Positions 40,751-50,032 are shown, counted from the first letter of the stretch. The stretch is DNA of 64,000 bases from Deltaproteobacteria bacterium (GCA_020632995.1 JACKEN010000001.1:1706001-1770000); one strand, 5' to 3'. The notes: generated by a model from the sequence alone, not told the origin. Made by a program: numbers and translations.

Positions 40751-42839
40751 GCGCCCTGTCGCCGCCCTGGCCACCGCCCTGGCGGCCCTCACCGCGAGCA
40801 ACTGCACCTGCGACGACGGCGGCGGCGTCGTGAGCGGGAAGTCGAAGATCTTCGCCAACCCCACTCGGATCGATCTCGGGCGGGTCTTCGTCGGGGGGAG
40901 CGCCGAAGACACCTTCCAGCTCACGGTGTCGGGGGTGGTCCCGGTGACGTTCTCGGCCCGCTTCGACGGCGGTGAGACCGCGGGGCTCCGGGCGGGGCCC
41001 GCGGCGGGGCGGATCCTGGCCGGCGGCAGCCTGACGATGACGGTGCAGCTCATCCCCCGCACCCCCGGGCCCCGCTACACCACCATCGTCTTCGATCACG
41101 ACGCCGAGGAGACCCCGGACCCGGTGCGGGTTGAGGTGGTCGCCCAGGTGGTGGACGTGCCGGACTGCGAGGACGGCAACGGCTGCACCGAGGACACCTT
41201 CGACATCGAGACCGGCCAGTGCAAGCACGAGGCGGTGCGGGTGCCGTGCGACGACTTCAACGCCTGCACCCAGAACGACACCTGCGTGGAGGGGGTCTGC
41301 CTGGGCGAGAGCGTCTCCTGTGACGACGGCAGCGTCTGCACCGACGACGTCTGCGACCCTCAGCAAGGCTGCCTGCACCTCGACACCATCACCTGCGACG
41401 ACGGCAACGGCTGCACCCGGGACCTCTGTGACGGCACCACCGGGTGCCGCCACGAGGTGCTCGAGGACGGCACCCCGTGCCAAGACTTCGAGCTGTGCAC
41501 CACCGGCGACATCTGCCTGCTCGGCGAGTGCCGCGGGGTCGCGGTGGACGACGGCCAGGAGTGCGACGACGGCGACCCCTGCTCGCACGACGACCAGTGC
41601 ATCGAGGGTCGGTGCCGCGATCCGGGCTACCGCCGCGCCCAGGTGGGCGAGCTGAAGTACCACACCCCGGTGGGTCCGCTCGCCCCCGGCGCCGCGCGCA
41701 ACCCCATCGTGGACCGCGACAGCACCACCTTCATGGGCACCGAGGACGGCGTGGTCGCGGTGGACCAGTGCGGCGAGGTGCGCTGGCACAACCGTCAGAT
41801 CGGCACCCCCCGCTTCGAGGCCGCCGCCTCTCTCCCCGGCCTCCTCAGCGTGCCGGTGGGCTCCACCATCGTCGACGTCGAGACGGTCACCGGCACGATC
41901 ACCCGGCGGCTGGAGCTGGCCGACGTGTTCCCGGCGGTCGAGACCGCCTCGACCGCCACCGTCACGGTAGAGGTGCTGGACGTGGCGGTGCGCGGCTCGG
42001 GTGGCCTGGTGGTCTCGCTCTTCCAGGAGGTCTCGGACCCCGCGTCGCAACACGGCCTGCTCATCGAGGTGGACCCGGGCCACAACATCGCGAGCCTGTT
42101 CCGCGACCTCGGCACCCGCCACGCCCGGCGCGTGGCCATCGACCAGGACGAGGCGGTGGTCACGCTGATCTCCGACGGTGTGCCCACCGCGGTCTCGACC
42201 CAGCAGCAGGTGATCCGCTTCGGGCTCGAGGGGCTCCCCGAGACCACGTGGTCGACCAGCCGGGTGGGCGCGGTGGAGAGCGACCTCGCGATCGGCCAGG
42301 CGGGCGAGGTGCTGTGGACCGCCGGCCTGTACTCGATCTCGCGCCACGGCGAGGTCGACGTGCTCCTCGCCCCCGCCAACGACCCCGCGGTGATCGAGAC
42401 CGGACCCCCGGTGCTCACGAGCGCCCGCATCTACGTGGTGGTGCGGCGGGAAGACGCCCCCTCGGCCGGCCCCGGCGCCCCCGGCGGGACCTTCCACCTG
42501 CTCGCCCTGACCTCCTCCACCGGGGCCACCGTCTTCGATCGGGTCCTCCCCGCTCGGGCGGTGCGGATGAGCCCGGCGGTGGACCGGGAGGGCAACGTCT
42601 TCGTCCTCCTCGAGGACGGCGAGGCGCGGGGCTACGCGCCCGACGGCAGCGCCCTGTTCGCGGTGTCGCTGCCGGTGTCGAGCGAGGCCCTGGCCGCGGT
42701 GACGGTGACCCTGTCCCCCGACGCGGTGCTGGTGGCGGCGATCGAGGACGCGATCTTCGGGGTGCAGTCGGTGGCGCCCCTCGACTTCTCGGCGTGGCCC
42801 CGGCACCGCCGCGACAACCTCTCCACCGGGCACAGGTAA
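40716..42839 (+). CDS. Cys-rich surface protein with beta-propeller (paralogue A)
   Basis: The start is uncertain. GTG 40716 gives 707 residues with a plausible signal peptide (GRLRRPGTPGRRPVAALATALAALTASNC); ATG 40644 or 40476 would extend it. The order is as follows: a short Cys tract (CTCDDGG); an ASPM/choice-of-anchor-D-like Ig domain (IFANPTRIDLGRVFVGGSAEDTFQLTVSG); six to eight Cys-rich CDDGN.CT.D.C repeats (about residues 150-300); and a C-terminal PQQ/WD-like propeller of about 400 residues (FMGTEDGVVAVDQCGEVRWHN, FHLLALTSSTGATVFDRV). The next gene three bases downstream has the same architecture, so the pair arose by duplication. Likely surface-exposed; ligand unknown. Confidence 0.75.
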   Translation: MGRLRRPGTPGRRPVAALATALAALTASNCTCDDGGGVVSGKSKIFANPTRIDLGRVFVGGSAEDTFQLTVSGVVPVTFSARFDGGETAGLRAGPAAGRILAGGSLTMTVQLIPRTPGPRYTTIVFDHDAEETPDPVRVEVVAQVVDVPDCEDGNGCTEDTFDIETGQCKHEAVRVPCDDFNACTQNDTCVEGVCLGESVSCDDGSVCTDDVCDPQQGCLHLDTITCDDGNGCTRDLCDGTTGCRHEVLEDGTPCQDFELCTTGDICLLGECRGVAVDDGQECDDGDPCSHDDQCIEGRCRDPGYRRAQVGELKYHTPVGPLAPGAARNPIVDRDSTTFMGTEDGVVAVDQCGEVRWHNRQIGTPRFEAAASLPGLLSVPVGSTIVDVETVTGTITRRLELADVFPAVETASTATVTVEVLDVAVRGSGGLVVSLFQEVSDPASQHGLLIEVDPGHNIASLFRDLGTRHARRVAIDQDEAVVTLISDGVPTAVSTQQQVIRFGLEGLPETTWSTSRVGAVESDLAIGQAGEVLWTAGLYSISRHGEVDVLLAPANDPAVIETGPPVLTSARIYVVVRREDAPSAGPGAPGGTFHLLALTSSTGATVFDRVLPARAVRMSPAVDREGNVFVLLEDGEARGYAPDGSALFAVSLPVSSEALAAVTVTLSPDAVLVAAIEDAIFGVQSVAPLDFSAWPRHRRDNLSTGHR

Positions 42840-42842
42840 CCC

Positions 42843-45035
42843 ATGACGATCCCGCTCCAGAAGACAGCCCTCGCCTTGGCCCTCTGCAGCCTCGCCGTGA
42901 CCGCCGGATGCGCGGGCTGCGACGAGACCGGGGTGCTCTCCGTGGTCCCCGACATCGAGGTCGCCCCCACCACCCTCGACCTGGGCGAGGTCCCCTTCGG
43001 GGTCGAGCGGCAGGGCACGGTGACCATCCGCAACCTGGGTAACGGCCCCCTGGCGCTCACGAGCGTCCGGCTGAGCGACGAGACCCTCTTCCGCCTCCAG
43101 AAGCACCCCGGCGACGTGGTGGGCGCGGGGGTGAGCGACGTGGCGGTGATCGCGGCCAACGCCCCTGATGTGGTGGGCACCTACATGACCACCTTGATCA
43201 TCGAGAGCGACGACCCGGACGAGCCGCTCGAGGAGGTGCCGGTGCGCCTGGTGGCGGTGGCGCCGCCGCCCTGCGACGACGGGAACCAGTGCACCGAGGA
43301 CTGGTTCGACACCGACACCTCGGAGTGCCGACATCGCTTCGCGGACGGCCTCACGTGCTTTCCGGCCGACAAGTGCATCATCGACGCGGTCTGCTCCCAG
43401 GGGGTCTGCCTGGGCCGCCAGAAGACCTGCGATGACAACTCTGCTTGCACTCGGGACTACTGCCGCCAGATCGACGGCGAGTGCCTCTTCATCGAGGACG
43501 CCTCCACCTGCGACGACGGCAACGACTGCACCTTCGACAGCTGCAACGCCCAGGGGTGCCAGCACGAGAACCTGCCGAGCGGCGAGGCCTGCGACGACGA
43601 CGACCTGTGCACGGTGGCCGACGCGTGCTTCCAGGGGGCCTGCGTGGGCCGCGGCGTCCGCGAGGGCGAGGCCTGCGACGACAGCGACTCCTGCACCACC
43701 GGCGACACCTGCCTGAGCGGCGTGTGCACCGGCCAGTCCATCGTGGACCCCACCCAGGAGGGCGACGTCGTCTTCACCTACCCGCTCATCAACTGGCCCT
43801 CCGGCGCGTTCCTCCACCGCCGCGAGGTCAGCATGAGCCGCGAGAGCAGCGTCTTCTACGGGCTCGATCACCTGCGGCTCCCCAACGACGAGGGCCTCAC
43901 CCACGTGGTCTTCGCGATGAACCAGTGCGGCAGCGACGTGTACCAGTTCTCCTATCGGCCCCCGGACGCGCACGTGCTGGTCAGCTACGTGCGCCGCGGC
44001 ATCCAGATCGGGCAGAACGACCTGGTCCGGATGTACGTCGGGGTTCGGCAGCGCCCGCAGGACGGCTACGAGCCCCAGACCACCACCTACCTGCTCGATC
44101 GGACCGGGCAGGTCCTCGCGTCCGGCGTGCAGACCCTGGGCGGCGAGACCGGGCGCTCCCTGCTCCCCGACGGCTCACACATCTATGGGGTGATCTGGCC
44201 CCTCACCCAGGGCGCGCCCACCGCCGAGAACCCGGCCCGCCAGAACCTCGTCATCGTGCGCGAGGACGTGCAAGGCAACGTGCTCTGGCGCCACGAGCGG
44301 ACCTCCGAGGACTGGGCGGAGTTCCTCGGCGTGGCCGGTCCGCGCGTGCTCTTCTGGGCCAACGGGCGCTTCGGCGCCCTCGACTTCAACACCGGTGCCC
44401 AGGTGTGGAGCCAGCCGACTGCGGTGATCACGAAGGAGATGGCGCTGTCCACCGACCTCAACCTCGGGGTGGCGCGGGCGAGCTATCAGCTCATCGGGGT
44501 CGAGATCCTCGAGGGCAACCAGATCTTCGAGTACCCGACCGAGGTCGACCCCAGCTACTTCCCGCGCACCGACCCGGTGATCTCGGCCGACGGCCGCATC
44601 CTGGTGCTGATGGAGCGCCGCAACCTGGAGACCCAGCAGAGCGAGGGCCTCGACTGGGTGGAGCTGGATCGCATGGGCAACGTCATCTCCAGCACCCGCC
44701 TGCCCTACGAGTTCCCCGGCGACTGGAGCCTCACCCGGCACGAGGACTACTACGAGGACCCGTACCCCACGGTGGCGGACGATGGCGTGGCCTACGTCGG
44801 CTACGGCGACACCTTCTTCGCCCTGAACCCGGGCGGTGGAGTGCGCTGGACCGTGACGTCCACCATCCCCAACGCCTACACCGGCACGGTGCCGGTGCTG
44901 CGCGACGACGGCATCATCCTCTTCAACGAGAAGTCCCGCGCGATCATCGGCGTGCGCTCCAACGGCGGGCGGATGAGCGACGCCGGTTGGGCGAGCTTCC
45001 GCCACGACGGCGATCGCACCAACTTCACGCCCTGA
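42843..45035 (+). CDS. Cys-rich surface lipoprotein with beta-propeller (paralogue B)
   Basis: ATG 42843 starts three bases after paralogue A ends. The 730-residue protein has a short signal with lipobox (TALALALCSLAVTAGC). It then has the same series as its neighbour: a choice-of-anchor-D domain (IEVAPTTLDLGEVPFGVERQGTVTIRNLGNGPLALTSV), CDDGN.CT.D.C repeats (about 140-300), and a PQQ-type propeller (LVIVREDVQGNVLWRHERTSEDWAEF, GVAYVGYGDTFFALNPGGGVRWTV). The stop is in a 20-bp palindrome shared with the convergent kinase gene. Two tandem paralogues with co-translation suggest a heteromeric surface structure. Confidence 0.83.
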   Translation: MTIPLQKTALALALCSLAVTAGCAGCDETGVLSVVPDIEVAPTTLDLGEVPFGVERQGTVTIRNLGNGPLALTSVRLSDETLFRLQKHPGDVVGAGVSDVAVIAANAPDVVGTYMTTLIIESDDPDEPLEEVPVRLVAVAPPPCDDGNQCTEDWFDTDTSECRHRFADGLTCFPADKCIIDAVCSQGVCLGRQKTCDDNSACTRDYCRQIDGECLFIEDASTCDDGNDCTFDSCNAQGCQHENLPSGEACDDDDLCTVADACFQGACVGRGVREGEACDDSDSCTTGDTCLSGVCTGQSIVDPTQEGDVVFTYPLINWPSGAFLHRREVSMSRESSVFYGLDHLRLPNDEGLTHVVFAMNQCGSDVYQFSYRPPDAHVLVSYVRRGIQIGQNDLVRMYVGVRQRPQDGYEPQTTTYLLDRTGQVLASGVQTLGGETGRSLLPDGSHIYGVIWPLTQGAPTAENPARQNLVIVREDVQGNVLWRHERTSEDWAEFLGVAGPRVLFWANGRFGALDFNTGAQVWSQPTAVITKEMALSTDLNLGVARASYQLIGVEILEGNQIFEYPTEVDPSYFPRTDPVISADGRILVLMERRNLETQQSEGLDWVELDRMGNVISSTRLPYEFPGDWSLTRHEDYYEDPYPTVADDGVAYVGYGDTFFALNPGGGVRWTVTSTIPNAYTGTVPVLRDDGIILFNEKSRAIIGVRSNGGRMSDAGWASFRHDGDRTNFTP

Positions 45036-45045
45036 TCAGGGCGTG
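45026..45045. terminator. 20-bp perfect palindrome across two convergent stop codons
   Basis: CACGCCCTGA followed by TCAGGGCGTG is a perfect palindrome centred on the junction of TGA (45033-45035, plus gene) and the minus-gene stop (45036-45038). Both proteins end Thr-Pro-stop because of it. It could form a small bidirectional hairpin; no T tract is present, so terminator function is only a possibility. Confidence 0.5.
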
Positions 45046-47168
45046 GGCGCCTGGCCCAACAGCCGCTCGATCTCCTCGATGTAGAGCCGCGCCGCCGCCT
45101 CGTCGTTCTTGATGAGCGCGGTCGCGGCGTCGTGGGAGAGCCGGTGGACCCGCTCGGGGAGCACCTCGCCCTGCGCGGTGCGGTTGTCCATGCTCTGTCG
45201 GAGGGCGAGGAAGCGCTTGGTCAGCGCGCTCGCGGACGTGGCCACCGCGGGCGCGGGGACCGGATCGTGGCGGCTCCGCACCGAGGCGACCATCGCCCCG
45301 ATCCCCACCCCCAGCGCCACCGCGAGCACCAGGAGCACCGCGGCGAGGGTCAGGTTGCGGCCGCGGCCGTCCGGCGCGGTGTTGTACGCGATGCGCACCT
45401 TGGGTCCGGTGACTCCGGGACGCGACGGCCGAGCCCGCTCCGGCGGCGGGGGCTCGGAGACCGGGGGCCGCGCCACCGGCCGCACCGCGGGCTCCGGCGG
45501 CGCGCCGACCGCGTCGGGCCGCACCGGCAGCGAGCGGCCGCGATCCGCCGCGGGCATCGGGCGGGTGGGGGGCAGGGTCGGGTTGTTGCCGGGCGAGAGG
45601 GTGGTCCGCGCGAGCGGCGGCTCCGAGCCGGGCACCACCGGGCTCACCACCACCGAGTCGGGATGGCGGCGGCGCACGGGGCGCCGAGGGTCGGAGTCCT
45701 GGTCCTGGGTGTGGCTCCCCCAGACGTCGTCCCCATCGTCGAGCGGCGTCTTCTCGGGCTCGTAGGTGTCGCGCGCTCCGACGAAGCCCGGCAGCACCGG
45801 GGCCGCGCCGCGCCCGGGCGCGAGCGCGGCGGTCGCCGGGGAGATCGGCTGCCCCCAGTGGGTCGCCTCCTCCCCCGGCTCGACCTCGGGCCGGAGCACG
45901 TCGGGGTCGAGGGTGTCGTCGGCGTCGCGCTCCAGCTTGGTCCCGTCGTCGAAGCTCAACAGGCCGCCGGGGAAGGACACCGCGCGGGTGGGCAGCTCGC
46001 CCTCCCCCTCCCCTTCGACGTCCAGCAGGCCCCCCATGATCCGGCGGACCTCGTCCTCCGAGGCGTCCAGCAGGGTGCCGTCGTTGTCGTCGTAGTCCTG
46101 GAATACCTCGGCCTTGTTGGCCTGCAAGCGCGCTTGCGTCGGCTCCGGCCGCGCGAGCACGACGGTCCCCTCGGGCTTCGCGGGGGCCTCGTCCGGCTCG
46201 TACTCGGCGATGCGCTCGTACTCGTCGAGCTCGTCCGAGTGCTCGACCTCGAAGAGGTTCACCAGCCACTGCCCCACCGCCTGCCGCGCGACCACGAGGC
46301 CCGCGTGCCGCGCGTCGTGGAACAGCCGCTCCCCCAGCTCCGCCGCGTCGTCCGGGCGCCGCGAGGGGTCCTTCTCGAGCAGCCGGTGGATGAACGCCAC
46401 GATCCACGGCGAGAGATCCGGTCGGAGCTCGGAGAGCGGCCTCGGCTCCTCCTGAAGGACCTTCATCAGGACCTCGGCCGTGGTGCCGTGGTGCGGCGCC
46501 ACCCCGGTCAGGAAGCGGTACATCACCGCCCCGAGGCCGTAGAGGTCGGACGCGGTCGACGCGGGCTCGCCCCGGATCACCTCCGGGGCCAGGTAGTGCG
46601 GCGTGCCCAGGATCTCGCCGTGCTGGGTGAGGTTCGAGCGCTCGGTGAGCAGGCTCTTGGCCAGGCCGAAGTCCGCCAGCCGCGCGGTCCCGTCGTAGCC
46701 CACGAGCAGGTTCCCCGGGGTCACGTCGCGGTGGAGCAGGCGCAGCGGCCGCCCGTCGGGCTCCCGCACCCCGTGCACGTAGGACAGGCCCGCGAGGGCG
46801 TCCATGAGGAGCCGGATGGCCACCGCGGCCGGGCCCCCCTGCCCCCGCTCACGCAGCCGGTCCGCGATGAGGCCGGTGTCCTTGCCGAGCACGAGCTCCG
46901 ACGCCACGTAGAGCTGCTCGTCCACCGAGCCCACGTCGAGGGTGCCCACCACGTTGGGGTGCTCCAGCCGCACCGCCAGCTCGGACTCGTGCTGGAAGCG
47001 CTCCGCGAAGGTGGGGACCCGCGCCACGTCCGGCCGCAGCCGCTTCAGCGCAGCCAGGGGCCGGTGCGCCCACGGGGTGCGGGCCACGAACACCTCCCCC
47101 ATCCCGCCCCGACCGAGGGTGCGGATGATGAGGAAGGGGCCGAAGCGATGGAGGCTCTGGTCCAACAC
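45036..47168 (-). CDS. Membrane Ser/Thr protein kinase with long linker
   Basis: The 710-residue protein has a complete kinase domain at about 9-280: LGRGGMGEVFVAR, Lys42 (ALKRLRPD), HRDVTPGNLLV, DFGLAKSLL and GTPHYLAPEVIRGEP. The HRDVTPGN form is the variant typical of myxobacterial kinases. After it lies a 300-residue disordered Asp/Glu- and Pro-rich linker (EPDEAPAKPEG, VEGEGEGELP). One membrane helix follows (LTLAAVLLVLAVALGVGIGAMVA, near 605-630), then a short helical extracytoplasmic end. No PASTA or PEGA domain is present. It abuts the convergent gene without a gap. Upstream of it, 77 bases away, is the FecR gene. Confidence 0.93.
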   Translation of the reverse strand: MLDQSLHRFGPFLIIRTLGRGGMGEVFVARTPWAHRPLAALKRLRPDVARVPTFAERFQHESELAVRLEHPNVVGTLDVGSVDEQLYVASELVLGKDTGLIADRLRERGQGGPAAVAIRLLMDALAGLSYVHGVREPDGRPLRLLHRDVTPGNLLVGYDGTARLADFGLAKSLLTERSNLTQHGEILGTPHYLAPEVIRGEPASTASDLYGLGAVMYRFLTGVAPHHGTTAEVLMKVLQEEPRPLSELRPDLSPWIVAFIHRLLEKDPSRRPDDAAELGERLFHDARHAGLVVARQAVGQWLVNLFEVEHSDELDEYERIAEYEPDEAPAKPEGTVVLARPEPTQARLQANKAEVFQDYDDNDGTLLDASEDEVRRIMGGLLDVEGEGEGELPTRAVSFPGGLLSFDDGTKLERDADDTLDPDVLRPEVEPGEEATHWGQPISPATAALAPGRGAAPVLPGFVGARDTYEPEKTPLDDGDDVWGSHTQDQDSDPRRPVRRRHPDSVVVSPVVPGSEPPLARTTLSPGNNPTLPPTRPMPAADRGRSLPVRPDAVGAPPEPAVRPVARPPVSEPPPPERARPSRPGVTGPKVRIAYNTAPDGRGRNLTLAAVLLVLAVALGVGIGAMVASVRSRHDPVPAPAVATSASALTKRFLALRQSMDNRTAQGEVLPERVHRLSHDAATALIKNDEAAARLYIEEIERLLGQAPTP

Positions 47169-47245
47169 GGGGGATTATTGCGCGGAGTTTAGTCCAAACC
47201 CGGCGACGGTGCGATGATCGTGCGCTCGGGTGGGCTCCGTGCGCG

Positions 47246-48001
47246 CTACTGCAGGGCCGCGTCCTGGGACTGGTTCCACATCGCCCAGGCCTCGTCGTCG
47301 CCCGCGTCCACGAAGTCCTCGGCCGGCTGGATCTCACCGAGGCTGGTGACCTTCACCTGCTTCATCGCGGTGGCCACGACCTCCTCCCACTGCCTCTGGT
47401 CGATCCGCTCGGGGCCGGGGACCTCCCGCCGCACCCGCGCCTTGGTGCCCGGCGCGGCCGCAGCGGCCGCGGTGACGAGCGACTTCACCCCCACCGAGCC
47501 GGTGTAGACCTTCACCACGCTCGACAGATCCGCGTTGGCCATCACCGCGAACGAGGTGCCGCGCACGCCGGCGACCGCGTTGTGCGTCTTCACCTCGAAC
47601 GAGGACTCGCCGCCCATCCGCTTGGCCACCTTGGCCCAGACCCGCCCCAGCCAGAGGGTGAAGGTCACCTTGCGCTCGCCCGCCTTGCCGAAGTGCCCCT
47701 GGCTCAGGACCACCTGGGAGCTCGCCCCCAGGCGCACCCGCGAGCCGTCGGGCACGGTGAGCTCGAGCCGGGAGGCCGCGGCGGTCTTCACCGCGTCGCC
47801 CTCGTGCACCAGCTCGCCCGACTTCAGCGCCTTCCAGGGCGCCTTGGCCGCGATGGCCTCGCCCTGCATGTGCTTGCTCGCCTGCCGCAGCACCTGGGCC
47901 TCGCCCACCAGCTGCGAGACCTTGGCCGCCGACTCCGCCGAGGCCGGGCCGGCCGCCACCAACAACGCCAGCGCCACGCTGGCTCCGATGAAGGTCCTCA
48001 T
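47246..48001 (-). CDS. Exported FecR domain protein
   Basis: ATG 48001 with a good AAGGAG ribosome site gives 251 residues with a signal peptide (RTFIGASVALALLVAAGPASA). The body is a FecR domain: VSQLVGEAQVLRQ, LKSGELVHEGDAVKTAAASRLELTVPDGSRVRLGASSQVVL, WLGRVWAKV and NAVAGVRGTSFAVMANADLSSVVKVYTGSVGVKS. It lacks a membrane helix or anti-sigma N-terminal region, so it is probably a free periplasmic or surface protein rather than a classical FecR regulator. It ends the three-gene leftward operon with the FlgT-like and LPP20-like proteins, 13 bases from the former. Confidence 0.88.
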   Translation of the reverse strand: MRTFIGASVALALLVAAGPASAESAAKVSQLVGEAQVLRQASKHMQGEAIAAKAPWKALKSGELVHEGDAVKTAAASRLELTVPDGSRVRLGASSQVVLSQGHFGKAGERKVTFTLWLGRVWAKVAKRMGGESSFEVKTHNAVAGVRGTSFAVMANADLSSVVKVYTGSVGVKSLVTAAAAAAPGTKARVRREVPGPERIDQRQWEEVVATAMKQVKVTSLGEIQPAEDFVDAGDDEAWAMWNQSQDAALQ

Positions 48002-48014
48002 CGCAAGCTCTCCT

Positions 48015-49178
48015 TCACCGGGCCACGCTGAAGGCGACGCGGTTCTTGGTGACCTCGTCGGTCTCCACCTTGAAGCCATCGAAGGCCTGGGCCTCGACGT
48101 CACGCGCGAAGTCCGGGGCCCGGGCCCGCACCTTCACGGTGAGGTAGGCCTGGCCCTTCTTCTGACGCCGCACCGAGACCGACTCGACCCCGCGGATCCG
48201 CTCGCCGATGATCCGGCGGAGCTCCTTGACGTCCTTGCCGGACTTCACGCCGCTCACCACCACCTCGAGCTCGCGGCTGGAGGAGGCCTCCTCCGTCCAC
48301 TTGGCGAGGATCTTCCCCTCGAGCTTCTCGGAGAGCTTGGCCGCGAGGTTCTTGATCGCGCTGCGCCCGCCCACGTTGGGATCCACGTGCGGCGCCGCCG
48401 CGGTGTCGTCGGCCACCGCGATGATCTCGCCGGTGTCGATGTTCAGCACCCGGATCGTCCCCACCGCCTGGTAGGAGTGCATCTTGAGCCCGTCCATCAC
48501 CGGGCCCGCGTCGCTCACGAGCACCTGGCCCACCACCGCGATGTCCGCGTCCGCGTCCCGGCCCAGCATCACCGCGGCCTCGTCCGGCACGTCGGGCTTC
48601 TGCATGGCGCCCTTCACCTTGAGCTTGCCGGCGAGGAGGGCGGGGTCCACGAACTTGTAGCCCCGGGGCTGCCATTTCTCGATCAGGGTGTTCTGCATCA
48701 TCGCCATGTCGGCCACGAAGCCCGAGTTGCCCCACCAGTAGCTGAAGCCCTTCGAGCCGATGTTCTGCTCGGCCACCATCACGATCACCCGGGGCTTGTC
48801 GGCGAAGAGCACCGACAGGTCCTGTGCGATGGCCCCCTGGTCGACCTGGGCCTTGATCTTGACCCGGTAGACCCCCTCGGCCTCCAGCTCGGACACGATC
48901 TGGTAGTTCTTCACGAAGCCGGAGGCCCGCGAGTAGATGCGGTCCTGCACCAGCTCGAAGTTCTCGGAGATGGACTCGGCCGAGACCTGCGCCCCCGCCA
49001 CCTGCTCCACCGCCTTGCGCTTGGCGTCGTCGATCGCCCGATCGCGCGCCACCGCCTTGTCGCCCGCCACCACCGCGGCCACGCCCTCGACCTCGGTCTC
49101 CTGGACCTCGGCCCGGGCCACCCCGGCCACCAGCACGAGGGCCAACGCCCCCATCGAAACCACGCTCTGCTTGCTCAT
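48015..49178 (-). CDS. FlgT-like exported protein
   Basis: ATG 49178 gives 387 residues with a signal peptide (SKQSVVSMGALALVLVAGVARA). The N-terminal domain follows the pattern of FlgT N-terminal domains: EVEGVAAVVAGDKAVARDRAIDDAKRKAVEQVAGAQV, then FVKNYQIVSELEAEGVYRVKIKAQVD. A middle domain (VIVMVAEQNIGSKGF, LIEKWQPRGYKFVDPALL, ADIAVVGQVLVSD) resembles CsgG/TolB-type lipoprotein folds. The C-terminal domain repeats a KVRARAPDFARDVEAQAF pattern. In Vibrio FlgT belongs to the flagellar H ring. No flagellar genes occur in the window, so here it may stabilise another envelope structure. Confidence 0.8.
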   Translation of the reverse strand: MSKQSVVSMGALALVLVAGVARAEVQETEVEGVAAVVAGDKAVARDRAIDDAKRKAVEQVAGAQVSAESISENFELVQDRIYSRASGFVKNYQIVSELEAEGVYRVKIKAQVDQGAIAQDLSVLFADKPRVIVMVAEQNIGSKGFSYWWGNSGFVADMAMMQNTLIEKWQPRGYKFVDPALLAGKLKVKGAMQKPDVPDEAAVMLGRDADADIAVVGQVLVSDAGPVMDGLKMHSYQAVGTIRVLNIDTGEIIAVADDTAAAPHVDPNVGGRSAIKNLAAKLSEKLEGKILAKWTEEASSSRELEVVVSGVKSGKDVKELRRIIGERIRGVESVSVRRQKKGQAYLTVKVRARAPDFARDVEAQAFDGFKVETDEVTKNRVAFSVAR

Positions 49179-49204
49179 CGCTCGTCCCCTTCCTGGATGT
49201 CCGC

Positions 49205-50032
49205 TCACGGGCTGTCGGTGGCGATGACCACGCGCCCCTCGGCCATGAAGGCCAGGTTGACGCCCTGGAGCTTGGCCGCGTCCTCGGCCGAGATCATGAT
49301 GTCGCTGCCGCCCTCACCCAGGCCGGTCGCCTTCACCACCAGGGGGCTCGCGCCCACCCGGGGGTCCTTCTTCGCGTCGTCCACGCTGCCCACGTAGCGG
49401 GCCGCCCCGTTCTGGCGGAGCTGGTTCGGGCCCACCATCTCGGGGCCGTAGACCTCGGCGTCCCCCGACTTCACCCGGGGGGCCAGGGCGGGCTTCGCGG
49501 CCATGCCCACCGCGTCGACGATCAGGCCCGTGTACTTGGCCTCACCCTCGGTGCTGACCTTCTTCTGCGGGCCGACCGGCGCCAGCGCGGTGGCCAGGCC
49601 TCCGTTGAGCGGGCACTGGATCACCACGTCCACCCCGCCGTCCGAGTAGTAGCGGGTGTCCACCGTCTTGCAGCCCTGGATGATGCCCTGCACCTGGGTC
49701 TTCACCTGCACCTTGGAGAGCTGGGCCGAGCCGAGCTCGGTGGCGGTGATCCGGACGCCCTTCAGCGCCTCGAGGATCTTGCGGTAGGCGTCCAGCTTGG
49801 CCGCCCGCTCCGCCGCCAGCCGCACCTGAGCCACGTTCTCCAGCTTCAGGTTCGGCGCGCCACTGCCGGTGGCGATGACGGTCTGGGCCGACCAGTTCAC
49901 CTGGCCGTGCTCCAGCTTCTCCACGATCGGCTCCTCGGCCCTGGCCGACCCGGCCGTCGCCATCACGCCGGCCACCGCGAGCCCCAGCGCCCAACCGCGG
50001 CCCATCTGCCCCTTGAAGTCTTGCTTGGTCAT
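49205..50032 (-). CDS. LPP20-like exported protein
   Basis: ATG 50032 gives 275 residues with a signal peptide (GRGWALGLAVAGVMATAGSARA). The N-terminal third has the LPP20 pattern: HGQVNWSAQTVIATGSGAPNLKLENVAQVRLAAERAAKLDAYRKILEALKGVRI, then a helical stretch and VQGIIQGCKTVDTRYYSDGGVDVVIQCPLNGGL. The C-terminal part is a second small beta domain (KYTGLIVDAVGMAAKPALAPRVK) with ARYVGSVDDAKKDPRVGASPLVVKATG. LPP20 and FlgT homologues are often neighbours of flagellar or envelope-secretion loci. It leads the three-gene operon, with 26 bases to the FlgT-like gene. Confidence 0.8.
   Translation of the reverse strand: MTKQDFKGQMGRGWALGLAVAGVMATAGSARAEEPIVEKLEHGQVNWSAQTVIATGSGAPNLKLENVAQVRLAAERAAKLDAYRKILEALKGVRITATELGSAQLSKVQVKTQVQGIIQGCKTVDTRYYSDGGVDVVIQCPLNGGLATALAPVGPQKKVSTEGEAKYTGLIVDAVGMAAKPALAPRVKSGDAEVYGPEMVGPNQLRQNGAARYVGSVDDAKKDPRVGASPLVVKATGLGEGGSDIMISAEDAAKLQGVNLAFMAEGRVVIATDSP

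Noticed and set aside
37158..43973. A 2271-codon open frame on the minus strand
   Set aside because: It lies antisense to several well-supported genes, has His/Arg/Gly-rich composition without any domain, and is typical of stop-poor shadow frames in very GC-rich DNA.
47246..48001. Classical FecR anti-sigma regulator of an iron ECF system
   Set aside because: It has a signal peptide and no cytoplasmic anti-sigma region or transmembrane helix, and no FecI or TonB receptor is adjacent.
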